A stretch of DNA of 64,000 nucleotides, taken from Synechococcus sp. AG-673-F03 (GTDB lineage: Bacteria > Cyanobacteriota > Cyanobacteriia > PCC-6307 > Cyanobiaceae). The DNA lies in NCBI GenBank assembly GCA_003211205.1, contig QCTJ01000006.1:1-64000 (forward strand). Reading direction: 5' to 3'. The number at the start of each line of letters is the position of its first letter. Position 1 is the first letter of the stretch. Below, piece by piece: positions 49,190 to 58,662 of the stretch. Position numbers and translations under genes: made by a program. The notes below the pieces were generated by a model, which did not search any database, was not told where the DNA came from, and saw nothing but the letters and a program-made list of their open reading frames with translations.

Positions 49190-49812
49190 GCCAGCCAGCC
49201 CTCAAGATCCTCGAGCTGGTCAATGTCATTGCGGATGTCGAGCTGTGCCGGCTTCAGACCGCGTTGGCAGGCTCGCTGCCAAGTGAGTCCGAAGACCTGG
49301 TCGCTACCCCACGGGATCGAATGAAAGGGCCAGCGGGGTACCCCGGTTGCCGTTGGCGCCAGGCCGAACAGCCAGTAGCCACCATCCCGTGATGGACCGA
49401 TCACCAGTGGTGCCTGGCGTAGAAGCTCGATAGCTCTGATCAGATCTCTTGCAGCCAGATCAGGAAGATCCGTGCCGATCAGGATCACCGGAGCCGCGTG
49501 GTCAGTGGAACGTGCTCGCAGTACCTCCCTGCGCATGCGGTTGCCAAGATCTCCTCGGCCCTGTGCGCTGATGCTGGCCTCAGGAATCGAGGCGAGCCAG
49601 CGGCGGCAGGCTCCTGGGCCGGCGCCGCTGATGGCGATGTGCAATCTCAGCGCTCCATTCCTGGCGAGTGCTTGGGCCACAGCCAGTGTGTGAGCGATCA
49701 GCCGCGCCTGGATTGCTGCCGCCTGCGAAGACCCTAGAGTGCGTGCGAGGCGACGTTTGCAGCGCCCGCTGGCAGGCCAGCGGGTCATCACCACCAGGAT
49801 GGGCTCGGTCAT
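49186..49812 (-). CDS. TIGR04282/DUF2064-type glycosyltransferase-like protein
   Basis: 208 residues: VMTRWPASGRCKRRLARTLG, LIGTDLPDLAARDLIRAIELL and IGPSRDGGYWLFGL are the nucleotidyltransferase-like signatures of DUF2064. It precedes the TIGR04283 gene with a 4-base overlap, the usual pair. Probable role in a sugar or arsenosugar pathway; not proven. Confidence 0.85.
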   Translation of the reverse strand: MTEPILVVMTRWPASGRCKRRLARTLGSSQAAAIQARLIAHTLAVAQALARNGALRLHIAISGAGPGACRRWLASIPEASISAQGRGDLGNRMRREVLRARSTDHAAPVILIGTDLPDLAARDLIRAIELLRQAPLVIGPSRDGGYWLFGLAPTATGVPRWPFHSIPWGSDQVFGLTWQRACQRGLKPAQLDIRNDIDQLEDLEGWLA

Positions 49813-49831
49813 CGGATCAGACCACCAGGCA

Positions 49832-50992
49832 TTACTGCTGCCGAGGGAGTTCCTCAGGTTTCACCATCAGCTCAAGGCTTTCGCCATCGCGTCCAATAAT
49901 GATGGGCATGGCCTGGCCGACACGGCCCCGGTCGACTGCCAGCTGCACCTGGGATGGGTCCTGCACTTTGGTGCCGTTCACTTCACGGATCAGGTCGCAG
50001 GGGCGGATTCCGCCTGTTGCAGCAGGGCTGTCCTCCACCACTTCGATCACCACCACGCCGTTCAATTCAGGCACTGTGCACAGATTGCTGTTGGCCGCGG
50101 CATTGATCTCCTTGGCGAGCTGGGGCGTCAGGCTCTGGAGCCGGACGCCAATGAAGGGATGAGACGCCCGGCCAGTACTGATGATCTGCTGCGCGATTCG
50201 CTTGGCCAGATTGATCGGGATGGCAAAACTCAGGCCGGCTCCGGGGGCCTTCTTGATGGCAGTGTTGATGCCGATCACCTGGCCAGCGGCGTTGATCAGC
50301 GGCCCGCCGCTGTTCCCCGGATTAACGGCAGCATCGGTCTGGATATAGGGCACTCTCTGTCCCTCTCCGATGGCATTGGTGCGATCCACGGCGCTGATGA
50401 TCCCAGCCGTCACCGTGTTGTTGAGGCCAAGGGGATTGCCGATGGCGATGGCCCATTCCCCCGGCTTGAGATTGTTGGAATTGCCAAGGGGGGCGACCGG
50501 CAGTTTGTCGGCAACCACCCGCACCACGGCGATGTCCGTGAGTGGGTCGCTGCCGAGAACGCGACCGCTGAAACTGCGACCGTCGGGAAGTGTCACCGAC
50601 ACCTGGTCCGCTCCTTCCACAACGTGTGCATTCGTGAAGATCAGGCCATCGGAACGCGTGATGAATCCGGATCCCTGGCCCGCCTGTTGCTGGATCGGCG
50701 ATCTGCCGCCAAAAAGGTTGCCAAGAGGGTTCACGACACGTTTCACCGTATCGATCCGCACCACTGACGGACCGACCCGATCCACCGCTTCAACAATGAT
50801 GTTTTTCCCTGGTTGAAGGGGGGCTGAGCGAGGTCCATCGCTGACCTCCGGTAAGGGGTCGCTGGCAGGGGCCTGATCCAGTCCGATGCGCTGCTTCCAG
50901 GCGGTTCCGCAGCCGCTGAGACTGGAGCCGATGAGGCCGACGCCGATGAGCGTGAGTGCGCGCTGCAGTTGACGCTGGATGGCGGAGGCCAT
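49832..50992 (-). CDS. HtrA/DegP-type serine protease with PDZ domain
   Basis: A 386-residue secreted or membrane-anchored protease: signal helix with GLIGSSLSGCGTAW near residues 17-30 (possible lipobox), catalytic His in FTNAHVVEGAD, Asp in DPLTDIAVVRV and Ser in NPGNSGGPLINAAG, then one PDZ domain ending DGESLELMVKPEE. Acts on misfolded envelope and photosystem proteins under stress. ATG at 51016 is an alternative start. Divergent from dnaA with 88 bases between starts. Confidence 0.92.
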   Translation of the reverse strand: MASAIQRQLQRALTLIGVGLIGSSLSGCGTAWKQRIGLDQAPASDPLPEVSDGPRSAPLQPGKNIIVEAVDRVGPSVVRIDTVKRVVNPLGNLFGGRSPIQQQAGQGSGFITRSDGLIFTNAHVVEGADQVSVTLPDGRSFSGRVLGSDPLTDIAVVRVVADKLPVAPLGNSNNLKPGEWAIAIGNPLGLNNTVTAGIISAVDRTNAIGEGQRVPYIQTDAAVNPGNSGGPLINAAGQVIGINTAIKKAPGAGLSFAIPINLAKRIAQQIISTGRASHPFIGVRLQSLTPQLAKEINAAANSNLCTVPELNGVVVIEVVEDSPAATGGIRPCDLIREVNGTKVQDPSQVQLAVDRGRVGQAMPIIIGRDGESLELMVKPEELPRQQ

Positions 50993-51080
50993 GAAGATCT
51001 GTGATGTCGTCAGCACCTCATTAAAGACGGACCGATCGGCCTGGGGTGCGTAGATTCAGCCCTGTGATTCGGAGGGTGCA

Positions 51081-52472
51081 GTGCTGACGGGCAGTGAGCT
51101 TTGGAGCAAGGTTCAGACGGCCCTTCAGAGCAACCTCAGCAAGCCGACCTTTGAGACCTGGATCCGCCCTGCTCAGTGCAGCGGATTCAGGGAAGGTACT
51201 CTGACATTGCTGGCGCCCAACAGCTTTGCCAGCAACTGGTTGCGCAAGAACTACGCCAGCACCATTGCCGACGTAGCTGGTGAAATCATTGGTCAGCCTG
51301 TGACAGTTGCGGTTCTGGCGCGTGATGCCGAGGACCTTCAGGCAGGTTCAGCACCTGCAGCTGTCATGGCGGCAGCTTCATCAGCAGCGGTGCCGGCTTC
51401 GTTGGCACTGCCAACCCCAGCGAGGAAGGCGCCCCGTCGTCTGCCGGGGCTGAACATGCGATACGTGTTCAACCGATTTGTCGTGGGGCCCAACAGCCGC
51501 ATGGCCCATGCCGCTGCCCTCGCTGTCGCTGAGGCCCCGGGTCGCGAATTCAATCCGCTGTTCCTCTGTGGAGGTGTCGGCCTCGGCAAGACCCACCTCA
51601 TGCAGGCCATCGGCCATTACCGCCTCGAGATCGATCCTGAGGCCAAGGTGTTCTATGTCTCCACCGAGACCTTCACCAACGACCTGATCGGGGCGATCCG
51701 CAAAGACGGCATGCAGGCCTTTCGCGATCGTTACCGGGCCGCTGATCTCATCCTTGTTGACGATATTCAGTTCATCGAGGGAAAGGAATACACGCAGGAA
51801 GAGTTCTTTCATACCTTCAACGCGCTGCATGAGGCAGGTCGACAGATCGTGATCGCGAGTGATCGTCCCCCTAGCCAGATCCCTCGACTGCAGGAACGTC
51901 TGATCTCGCGCTTCTCCATGGGTTTGATCGCTGATATTCAGGCCCCGGACCTTGAGACGCGTATGGCGATTCTTCAGAAAAAGGCCGAACAGGAACGTGT
52001 TGCCTTGCCGAGAGATCTGATTCAGTACATCTCTGGCCGTTTCACCTCCAACATCCGTGAGTTAGAGGGAGCGCTGACGAGGGCGGTCGCCTTTTCCTCG
52101 ATCACAGGGATGCCGATGACCGTTGAATCGGTTGCTCCCATGCTGGATCCCAGCGGCCAGGGTGTTGACGTCACACCACAGCAGGTGATCGACAAGGTGT
52201 CAGAGGTCTTCGGGGTGACTGCGGATGATATGCGCAGCAGCAGTCGTCGCCGGGCCGTCAGTCAGGCCCGGCAGGTGGGCATGTTCCTGATGCGTCAGGG
52301 CACCGGCCTCAGCCTGCCGCGCATCGGTGAAACCTTCGGCGGTAAGGATCACACCACGGTGATGTACGCCATTGAGCAGGTGGAAAAAAAGCTCGGCACT
52401 GATCCACAGCTGGCCAGTCAGGTGCAGAGGGTGCGTGATCTGCTTCAGATCGATTCACGCCGCAAGCGCTAA
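51081..52472 (+). CDS. dnaA: chromosomal replication initiator DnaA
   Basis: 463 residues: N-terminal domain [21 protein letters not shown], linker rich in Ala/Ser, AAA+ domain with [17 protein letters not shown] and [24 protein letters not shown], and the DNA-binding helix-turn-helix region [19 protein letters not shown]. The start is GTG preceded by GGAGG. I see no cluster of DnaA boxes in the flanks, so the replication origin is probably elsewhere, as in many cyanobacteria. Confidence 0.97.
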   Translation: MLTGSELWSKVQTALQSNLSKPTFETWIRPAQCSGFREGTLTLLAPNSFASNWLRKNYASTIADVAGEIIGQPVTVAVLARDAEDLQAGSAPAAVMAAASSAAVPASLALPTPARKAPRRLPGLNMRYVFNRFVVGPNSRMAHAAALAVAEAPGREFNPLFLCGGVGLGKTHLMQAIGHYRLEIDPEAKVFYVSTETFTNDLIGAIRKDGMQAFRDRYRAADLILVDDIQFIEGKEYTQEEFFHTFNALHEAGRQIVIASDRPPSQIPRLQERLISRFSMGLIADIQAPDLETRMAILQKKAEQERVALPRDLIQYISGRFTSNIRELEGALTRAVAFSSITGMPMTVESVAPMLDPSGQGVDVTPQQVIDKVSEVFGVTADDMRSSSRRRAVSQARQVGMFLMRQGTGLSLPRIGETFGGKDHTTVMYAIEQVEKKLGTDPQLASQVQRVRDLLQIDSRRKR

Positions 52473-52622
52473 CTGTTGCTTGAGGGAACGGCTGCATGCG
52501 AGAACATGTCGATCGCATCGGCTGAAATCATTCCTGCCTGAACGACGATCGTGACGCTTCCTCCCTTGGTCACCACTGATGGGGACCTCACGTCGACCGT
52601 TTGTTCGTCATTGCTGATTGGT

Positions 52623-53273
52623 TCAGTTTCCTCCGGTCCAGCCGGCCAGATGAGCTGCAGCTCGGGAATGAACCAGTCGCCGGGATGCTGGCAGAGCAGG
52701 GTCCAGCTGGGAGGAACTGAACGGCGGCAGAGGGCGGGTTCGCAGCCAAGCCCCCCAGCGGAACTCATGATAAGGGGTTAAGCGCTGTGGTTCGATCAGG
52801 CCTTCCTTCTTGAGTTTCCAGACGAGGCTGCGGTAGGGGTCGTCGTCAAGGCCCAGCAGTGACTGGGGCAGCTTCGAGGGTTCCCAGGGACCGTTGCCGC
52901 GTCCGTCATGGAGATAGAGCCAGCCCCGATCCTGCAGGGCCAGTAGGGCTGCATCGCGGCTGTCGCTCTCAAGCTCAGCGATCACGTAGCCATAGGTGGT
53001 GACGGTGGGATCCATCTCCAGCAGTGCCCTCAGGCGATGGTGTCGATCCACCATCCAGAGCTGCCTAAGGCGGTTGCGCACCAGGGGCACTGGCTTGCCG
53101 CGCAGATATTCGAGACGTTCTGTCCGGCTTTCCTGGCTGAAGTCCCTCTGACGGCTGCGAACTTCTGCCAGCCCAACGCACATTTGCGTGGGCTGGAGAT
53201 CACTCACCCTGACTTCGATCAGGCTGTGGTCATCGTCATGATTAGGAATCCGGTCGTAGCGAGGCAAATGCAC
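52623..53273 (-). CDS. ParB-like nuclease-domain protein
   Basis: A 216-residue protein with a ParB-like (ParBc_2) domain: VRVSDLQPTQMCVGLAEV and RLRQLWMVDRHHRLRALLEM resemble the DxHHR motif of the sulfiredoxin/ParB fold. The C-terminal half is specific and ends ASRRLVHSRAAAHLAGWTG. It lacks the ParB centromere-binding domain, so chromosome partition is not implied. It converges on dnaA. Confidence 0.78.
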   Translation of the reverse strand: MHLPRYDRIPNHDDDHSLIEVRVSDLQPTQMCVGLAEVRSRQRDFSQESRTERLEYLRGKPVPLVRNRLRQLWMVDRHHRLRALLEMDPTVTTYGYVIAELESDSRDAALLALQDRGWLYLHDGRGNGPWEPSKLPQSLLGLDDDPYRSLVWKLKKEGLIEPQRLTPYHEFRWGAWLRTRPLPPFSSSQLDPALPASRRLVHSRAAAHLAGWTGGN

Positions 53274-53408
53274 ACCGGACTCCTGGTCTCGATTGACTCA
53301 ACCCTATGCGGATCTCAGCGATTGTTTGGTTTGCTGATCTGAATCGCACCCTGTGAAGAGCTGGAAACCAAACCCATCAGAATGGTTGGTAGTTGAACGT
53401 CAGCTGCG

Positions 53409-54770
53409 GTGAACCAGTCGTTTGATCTTGTGGTGCTCGGTGCTGGTTCCGGTGGTTTGGCGGCTGCCAAGCGGGCGGCACGTCATGGTGCTCGCGTGGC
53501 CATCGTGGAGGGTGACCGCGTTGGTGGCACCTGTGTGATCAGAGGCTGTGTCCCCAAGAAATTGCTGGTGTATGGATCCCAGATGGCGGAGCAGATGGAG
53601 GAGGCCTCCAGTTATGGCGTCCATCCTTCTGAGGTCCGGATTGATTCAGCACAGTTGCTGGCCAATGTGCGTGCTGAGGTGGATCGCCTCAATGCCATGC
53701 ACATTGAATTTCTGGCGAAGGCCGGTGTCACCCTGATCCAGGGCTGGGGCCGGTTCGAGGACGACCATCACATCCTTGTCTCGACTGATCCCGGTGGTGA
53801 CCCGCAGCACCGCCTGCAGGCTGAGATGGTGCTTATCGGTGTCGGCGGCCGCCCTCAGCGACCTGATATTCAAGGTGTCGAGCTGGGCTGGGTCAGCGAC
53901 GACATGTTTCTGTTGGAACGTTTCCCTGAGCGGATGGTTGTGGTGGGTGCTGGCTTCATCGCCTGCGAATTCGCAGGCATCCTCAGCGGTCTTGGTGTTG
54001 AAGTCACCCAGCTTGTACGGCGAGAGCATCTGCTGCGGGGCTTCGACGCCGAACTGGCTGGAGTGGTTCAAGAAGGTATGGCGGAGAAGGGAGTGAATCT
54101 TCAGTTCACAACAAGTCCTGAAAGTATTGAGGGAACGCCGGGAGATCTCGTGGTGCTCACGGATCGTGGAGATCGCATCGCCTGTGGCGGGGTGTTGCTT
54201 GCCACAGGACGCCGGCCTTTGCTGAAGGGACTCAATCTTGATGCAGCGGGCGTATCGATTCAGGGGCATCGCATTCCCGTCGATGCTGATCAGCGCACCA
54301 ACGTCTCCCATGTGTTCGCCGTCGGTGATGTGACTGATCGCATCTGCCTCACTCCAGTGGCGATTGATGAGGGTCGCGCCTTCGCTGACAGCATGTTTGG
54401 AGACCGACCGCGTCAGGTGGACCGTGAGCTGGTGGCTAGTGCCGTTTTCAGTCAGCCTGAGCTGGCAACGGTGGGATTGTCGGAAGAAAATGCCATCGCT
54501 CAGTACGGCGCCGATGGCGTCGTGATTCACAGAGCCCGGTTCCGTTCCATGGCGCAGGCACTGCCGAAGCGCGGCCCCCGCTGCCTACTCAAGCTCGTGC
54601 TTGAAGCGGAAACCGAGCGCGTGCTGGGCTGCCATATGGTTGGTGAGCATGCCGCTGAGATCATTCAGATGGCAGCGATCGCCGTTGGGATGGGAGCAAC
54701 TAAGTCCAACTTTGATCGCACCATGGCTCTGCATCCCACGGTGTCGGAAGAGTTCGTGACTATGGGCTAA
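53409..54770 (+). CDS. gor: glutathione reductase
   Basis: NADPH-dependent flavoenzyme that keeps glutathione reduced. The 453 residues have the FAD motif VVLGAGSGGLAAAKRA, redox disulfide CVIRGCVPKKLLVYG, NADPH motif VVVGAGFIACEFAGIL and the interface His in MALHPTVSEEFVTMG. Start is GTG; there is no nearer ATG. Confidence 0.95.
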   Translation: MNQSFDLVVLGAGSGGLAAAKRAARHGARVAIVEGDRVGGTCVIRGCVPKKLLVYGSQMAEQMEEASSYGVHPSEVRIDSAQLLANVRAEVDRLNAMHIEFLAKAGVTLIQGWGRFEDDHHILVSTDPGGDPQHRLQAEMVLIGVGGRPQRPDIQGVELGWVSDDMFLLERFPERMVVVGAGFIACEFAGILSGLGVEVTQLVRREHLLRGFDAELAGVVQEGMAEKGVNLQFTTSPESIEGTPGDLVVLTDRGDRIACGGVLLATGRRPLLKGLNLDAAGVSIQGHRIPVDADQRTNVSHVFAVGDVTDRICLTPVAIDEGRAFADSMFGDRPRQVDRELVASAVFSQPELATVGLSEENAIAQYGADGVVIHRARFRSMAQALPKRGPRCLLKLVLEAETERVLGCHMVGEHAAEIIQMAAIAVGMGATKSNFDRTMALHPTVSEEFVTMG

Positions 54771-54791
54771 TCACTTCAGAACTGCTCCTGG

Positions 54792-54809
54792 ATGAGCTGA
54801 TCGGCTCAT
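54792..54809. terminator. candidate bidirectional hairpin between gor and the GMC gene
   Basis: A perfect 6-base inverted repeat (ATGAGC / GCTCAT) with a 6-base loop sits between two convergent stops. No clear T-run follows on either strand. Confidence 0.3.
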
Positions 54810-54828
54810 GATCGGAGTCGTCTCTTGA

Positions 54829-56319
54829 TCAGCCCTGAAGTCTCTGGTGGAGCGTGTCTGCTATGCGCAGCGCCAGGGCGATGGTGGTGAGCCCCGGCCC
54901 GACACTTGGGCAGCTCGGGAAAACACTGCTGTCGGCGATGTAGACGTTGTCGAGCTCATGGCACTTTCCGGTTGCGTCAACAACGGATACGGCGGGATCC
55001 TCACCCATGCGGCAGGTGCCGCAGGCAAAGCCCACAACGCTGAGAGGTGCTTCACCGCGGGGATGAACGGGCTCTGACGTGACCACCTTGGTGTAGGGAT
55101 CAGCCTCCACTGATTTGAGTGTGTCGATCCACCTGTACACCAGTCGGTCATGGGCTTCACGGTTGTTATGGAGGTAATTGATGCGGATCTGCTCCTTGTT
55201 CAGCCAGACCCTGTTCTCCTGATCTGGAAGCACTTCGGTCATGGCCCACCAGGCCACCGTCCGGGAGGCGAGACGTTTGATCCCAAAGCTCGGAATCAGT
55301 TTGCTGATCAGCGACAGGACAGGTGGTGATTCGGCAAAAAGTGCGTCCTGAAGCACTCCTCCAGCCGCCTGAATATGTCCCAGCGGGAAGCTCACATTCT
55401 TGTCTCCCCAGTAGTAGTCGTTGACTCCATACGACCGTGCATAACGACCGCTGTTGGGCGCCGCGGAACGCTGCAGGATGGAGGTGATCTGCACGTTCAT
55501 CAGATTCCTGCCCACCTGGTCAGACCTGTTGCCGAGGCCGCCGGGGTTGCGTTCACTTCTGGATCTCAGCAGGATCGCCGGTGTGTTGATTGCGCCGGCC
55601 GCAAGCACAACCAGGTCGGAGGAAAACAGCCAGATCTCTCCCTCCAGATCCGCCTCCACTCTCTTCACTTCCCGTCCGCTGGGATTCACATGCAGCCTGA
55701 GAACCTTGGCTTTGTGGCGAATGTGCACATTGCCGTTGTCGGCATGTGCCAGTCCGCAGAGCTCGGCATCGCCAACGGGATCCCGTTCATCGTCTGACCA
55801 GCTGAGAGGCAGGTCATAGGGTTGACATCCCTGGCGCAGTAGACCTTCCCGCAGCTCCTCCAGGAACGGCAACACCGCGCGAGGTGAATGCTCAAACCCC
55901 TTGCTTCGTGATGGTTCCGTGGGATCGACGCCAGCTTTGCCGTGGACCCGATACAGCGTTTCAGCCTGGTCGTAGTAAGGAGCCAGGTGGTTGTAATCGA
56001 ATGGCCATGCCGGCGAAACCCCTTCCTGCAGGGGCAGGTCGGTGAAATCCTTTTCGCGCATGCGCTCGAGCACGGCTCCCCAGATTTTGGTGTTTCCCCC
56101 TACGGCATAAAACGTCTGGGGTGAAAAGGGATCCCCATCCGGTCCGAACCACTGTTCATCCTTGATCCGCGGTCGGGTTTGCCAACCCTCTTCCACCGCT
56201 TCGCCTCTCTCGAGCACGAGCACACTGCGGCCCTCTCGGCTGAGGGATCCCGCCAGGGTTGCTCCTCCGGCACCACTGCCGATGATGATGATGTCGTAAT
56301 GGCGGTCGTCGATGATCAT
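54829..56319 (-). CDS. GMC-family flavoprotein, oxidoreductase-like
   Basis: A 496-residue GMC-type protein with an FAD motif IIIIGSGAGGATLAGSLSREG, VVLAAGAINTPAILLRSRSE and a GMC C-terminal domain. It is the last gene of the terminal-oxidase unit, 40 bases after ctaE. Relatives of this type end with an H-x-x-GTCR[FM]G box and a VNPxLT box that supply the catalytic His and Asn; here those boxes read FACGTCRMG and VGPGLT, so both catalytic residues appear to be lost. It may be a non-canonical dehydrogenase or an electron-transfer protein; substrate unknown. Confidence 0.85.
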   Translation of the reverse strand: MIIDDRHYDIIIIGSGAGGATLAGSLSREGRSVLVLERGEAVEEGWQTRPRIKDEQWFGPDGDPFSPQTFYAVGGNTKIWGAVLERMREKDFTDLPLQEGVSPAWPFDYNHLAPYYDQAETLYRVHGKAGVDPTEPSRSKGFEHSPRAVLPFLEELREGLLRQGCQPYDLPLSWSDDERDPVGDAELCGLAHADNGNVHIRHKAKVLRLHVNPSGREVKRVEADLEGEIWLFSSDLVVLAAGAINTPAILLRSRSERNPGGLGNRSDQVGRNLMNVQITSILQRSAAPNSGRYARSYGVNDYYWGDKNVSFPLGHIQAAGGVLQDALFAESPPVLSLISKLIPSFGIKRLASRTVAWWAMTEVLPDQENRVWLNKEQIRINYLHNNREAHDRLVYRWIDTLKSVEADPYTKVVTSEPVHPRGEAPLSVVGFACGTCRMGEDPAVSVVDATGKCHELDNVYIADSSVFPSCPSVGPGLTTIALALRIADTLHQRLQG

Positions 56320-56359
56320 GGCGATGCTGTCACTTTGACGGCCGGAAGAATCGGCTTGT

Positions 56360-56965
56360 TCAGGTCGTGCGTTGCCATACGTAAATCAACAGGAAAAGAA
56401 TGATCCAGATGACATCCACGAAGTGCCAGAACAGGCTCACTGAAGTGACCCCCATATCACCTTTCACGTAGTTATTCGGGATAAAAGAGCGGAACAACAT
56501 CAATCCCATCAGCAAAATCCCAGTGATCACGTGAAGACCGTGGAAGCCGGTCAGCAGGTAGAAGGTTCCGCCGAAAACACCGCTGCTGAGAGTGAATGTA
56601 AGTTCCGACCATTCAACATATTGTCCATACACGAAATAGCTGCCCATGGCCATCGTGAGCAGCCACATCGCCCTGAATCCCCAGAGGTTTTTCTTGTGGA
56701 GATAAACCTCCGCAAAATAAGCAACAAAGCTTGAACTCACCAGAATGATCGAATTGATCAGAGGCATTTTTGTTTCAAGCCCTTCAACCCCATCGGGCAA
56801 CCATTCAGGGCTTGTGATCTTCAGCACGGCATAACCTGCGAAGAATGCAATGAAGATAATGCTTTCTGAACAAAGAAAGATGATGAATCCAGTGAGGTTA
56901 TGGCCATCGTGCTGGACATGCCCCGGGGTGTGATTGAGAGGGAGATCCGGATTGACACCTGTCAT
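56360..56965 (-). CDS. ctaE: terminal oxidase subunit III
   Basis: A 201-residue membrane protein with five or more helices, lying 4 bases after ctaD. Recognisable segments are HNLTGFIIFLCSESIIFIAF, LLTGFHGLHVITGILLMG and VSLFWHFVDVIWIILFLLIY with the FHGLHV and WHFVD signatures of subunit III. It stabilises the catalytic subunit; oxygen chemistry is in subunit I. A longer frame upstream overlaps ctaD and is not used. Confidence 0.93.
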   Translation of the reverse strand: MTGVNPDLPLNHTPGHVQHDGHNLTGFIIFLCSESIIFIAFFAGYAVLKITSPEWLPDGVEGLETKMPLINSIILVSSSFVAYFAEVYLHKKNLWGFRAMWLLTMAMGSYFVYGQYVEWSELTFTLSSGVFGGTFYLLTGFHGLHVITGILLMGLMLFRSFIPNNYVKGDMGVTSVSLFWHFVDVIWIILFLLIYVWQRTT

Positions 56966-56969
56966 CAGG

Positions 56970-58658
56970 TCATGCCTCCAGCGAGCGGCGGATGTAGAAC
57001 TCCTCATCCTCGACAAGGGGATGCCCCATGCCGTAGCCGTAGGGCTCACTGATCACCGTTGGGATGTCGTCCTCGAAATTCTCGGCAGGTGGAGGTGAGG
57101 GAAGCAGCCATTCCAGACCGATGGCTCTCCAGGGGTTGGGGGTTGCCCTGGGTCCCCTTGCCCAGGAGCTGACGATGTTGAGGATGAAGGGAATGGAGGC
57201 CACACCAAGCATGAAGGCCCCGATGCTGGCGATCACATTCCAGAGAGCGAATTCGGGGTCATAGGAGGCAACGCGTCGCGGCATGCCGTAGAGGCCTGCC
57301 CAGTGCAACGGAAGCCAGTTGAGTGTGGCACCGATGAAGGTGAGCGTGAAATGAATTTTTCCCAGGCCTTCGTAATACATGCGACCGGTGAACTTGGGGA
57401 ACCAGTGATAGATGCCTGCGAAAACGCCGAATCCAATGGTGTTGAAGATGATGTAGTGGAAATGGGCGACAACGAAGTAGGTGTTCCCCAAGTGGATATC
57501 GATCGGCACTGTTCCCAGCATCACCCCGGTGATGCCTCCGAAGATGAAGTTCACAAGGCCTCCGAGCACGAACAGCATTGACGTGGTCAGTCGGATTTTT
57601 CCTCCCCACAAGGTTCCCAGCCAGGCGAACACTTTCACGCCGGTGGGTACGGCGATCAGCATGGTGGTGACCATGAAAAGATTGCGCATCCACTGCGGGG
57701 TTCCGGTGTAGAACATGTGGTGCACCCAGACAATCAGCCCCAGGAAGGTGATGATGAATGAAGCGAGTGCCACGAATTTGTAGCCGAACAGAGGTTTGCG
57801 CGAATAAACCGTGATTAGTTCCGAGAAGATGCCGAACACCGGAAGCACCATCACGTACACCGCCGGGTGAGAGTAAAACCAGAAAAAGTGCTGGTAAAGC
57901 ACTGGATCTCCACCGCCTTCAGGTCTGAAGAAACTGGTGCCGAAGCTGAGATCGAACAGGAGCATGATCGCTCCACCGGTGAGTGCCGGGAGACCGATCA
58001 GCTGAAGAGTCTGCGCGGCCCATGCGGTCCACACAAACACCGGCATGCGGAAATACCCCATGCCCGGGGCCCGCATGCCGATGATCGTGGTGACGAAATT
58101 GACGGCCCCCATGATTGAGGAAACGCCTGAAATGGCTACGGCAAGAATCCAGAGAAATTCACCATTGATGAAATGTCCCAGAGGGTTCTGAATGCTCATC
58201 GGTGGATAGGACCACCAGCCCGATGAGGCAGGGCCGCCTGGCACGAAGAAACTGCTGAGCAGCACGACAGCAAACACCGGCACCAACCAGAAGGCCAAGG
58301 CGTTCAACTTGGGGAAGGCCATGTCCGGAGCCCCGATCATCGTGGGGATCAGCAGATTGTTGAAGCCGTTCAGGACCGGGAACAGAAACAGGAACAGCAT
58401 CACCGTTCCATGCATCGTGTAAAGACCGTTGTAGACGCTGGGGTCCACAAGATCCGCCGGTGGAGTGATCAATTCCCCTCGCATCACCATGGCCAGCAAC
58501 CCACCCAGGAGAAGGAAGAGAAGGGAGAGACCGAAGTACTGAATGCCGATCACCTTTGCATCGGTGTTGAAGCTGAAGAAGCGCTTCCAGTTGTCGGGTG
58601 CACCTGGAACGGGGTGGGGTGCCTTCAGCACCCTTGGGTCGTAATCGGTGATCGTCAT
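56970..58658 (-). CDS. ctaD: terminal oxidase subunit I (heme-copper, A2 type)
   Basis: A 562-residue heme-copper oxidase catalytic subunit. The low-spin heme His is in LYTMHGTVMLFLF, the CuB His and cross-linked Tyr in FYSHPAVYVMVLP, the His pair in WVHHMFYTG and the heme ligands in VAHFHYIIFN. The YS-HPAVY form in place of the GHPEVY Glu marks the A2 subfamily common in cyanobacteria. It starts 4 bases after ctaC. Electron entry depends on subunit II, which here lacks CuA. Confidence 0.95.
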   Translation of the reverse strand: MTITDYDPRVLKAPHPVPGAPDNWKRFFSFNTDAKVIGIQYFGLSLLFLLLGGLLAMVMRGELITPPADLVDPSVYNGLYTMHGTVMLFLFLFPVLNGFNNLLIPTMIGAPDMAFPKLNALAFWLVPVFAVVLLSSFFVPGGPASSGWWSYPPMSIQNPLGHFINGEFLWILAVAISGVSSIMGAVNFVTTIIGMRAPGMGYFRMPVFVWTAWAAQTLQLIGLPALTGGAIMLLFDLSFGTSFFRPEGGGDPVLYQHFFWFYSHPAVYVMVLPVFGIFSELITVYSRKPLFGYKFVALASFIITFLGLIVWVHHMFYTGTPQWMRNLFMVTTMLIAVPTGVKVFAWLGTLWGGKIRLTTSMLFVLGGLVNFIFGGITGVMLGTVPIDIHLGNTYFVVAHFHYIIFNTIGFGVFAGIYHWFPKFTGRMYYEGLGKIHFTLTFIGATLNWLPLHWAGLYGMPRRVASYDPEFALWNVIASIGAFMLGVASIPFILNIVSSWARGPRATPNPWRAIGLEWLLPSPPPAENFEDDIPTVISEPYGYGMGHPLVEDEEFYIRRSLEA

Positions 58659-58662
58659 CGTT

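Noticed and set aside
50993-51080. Replication origin next to dnaA
   Set aside because: No cluster of DnaA-box-like nonamers is visible upstream of the gene or just after it.
52469-52768. A 99-codon open frame on the minus strand downstream of the ParB-like gene
   Set aside because: Two thirds overlap the ParB-like gene in another frame, composition is unlike a protein family, and no ribosome site is seen. The 150 bases between the ParB-like stop and dnaA hold nothing I can support.
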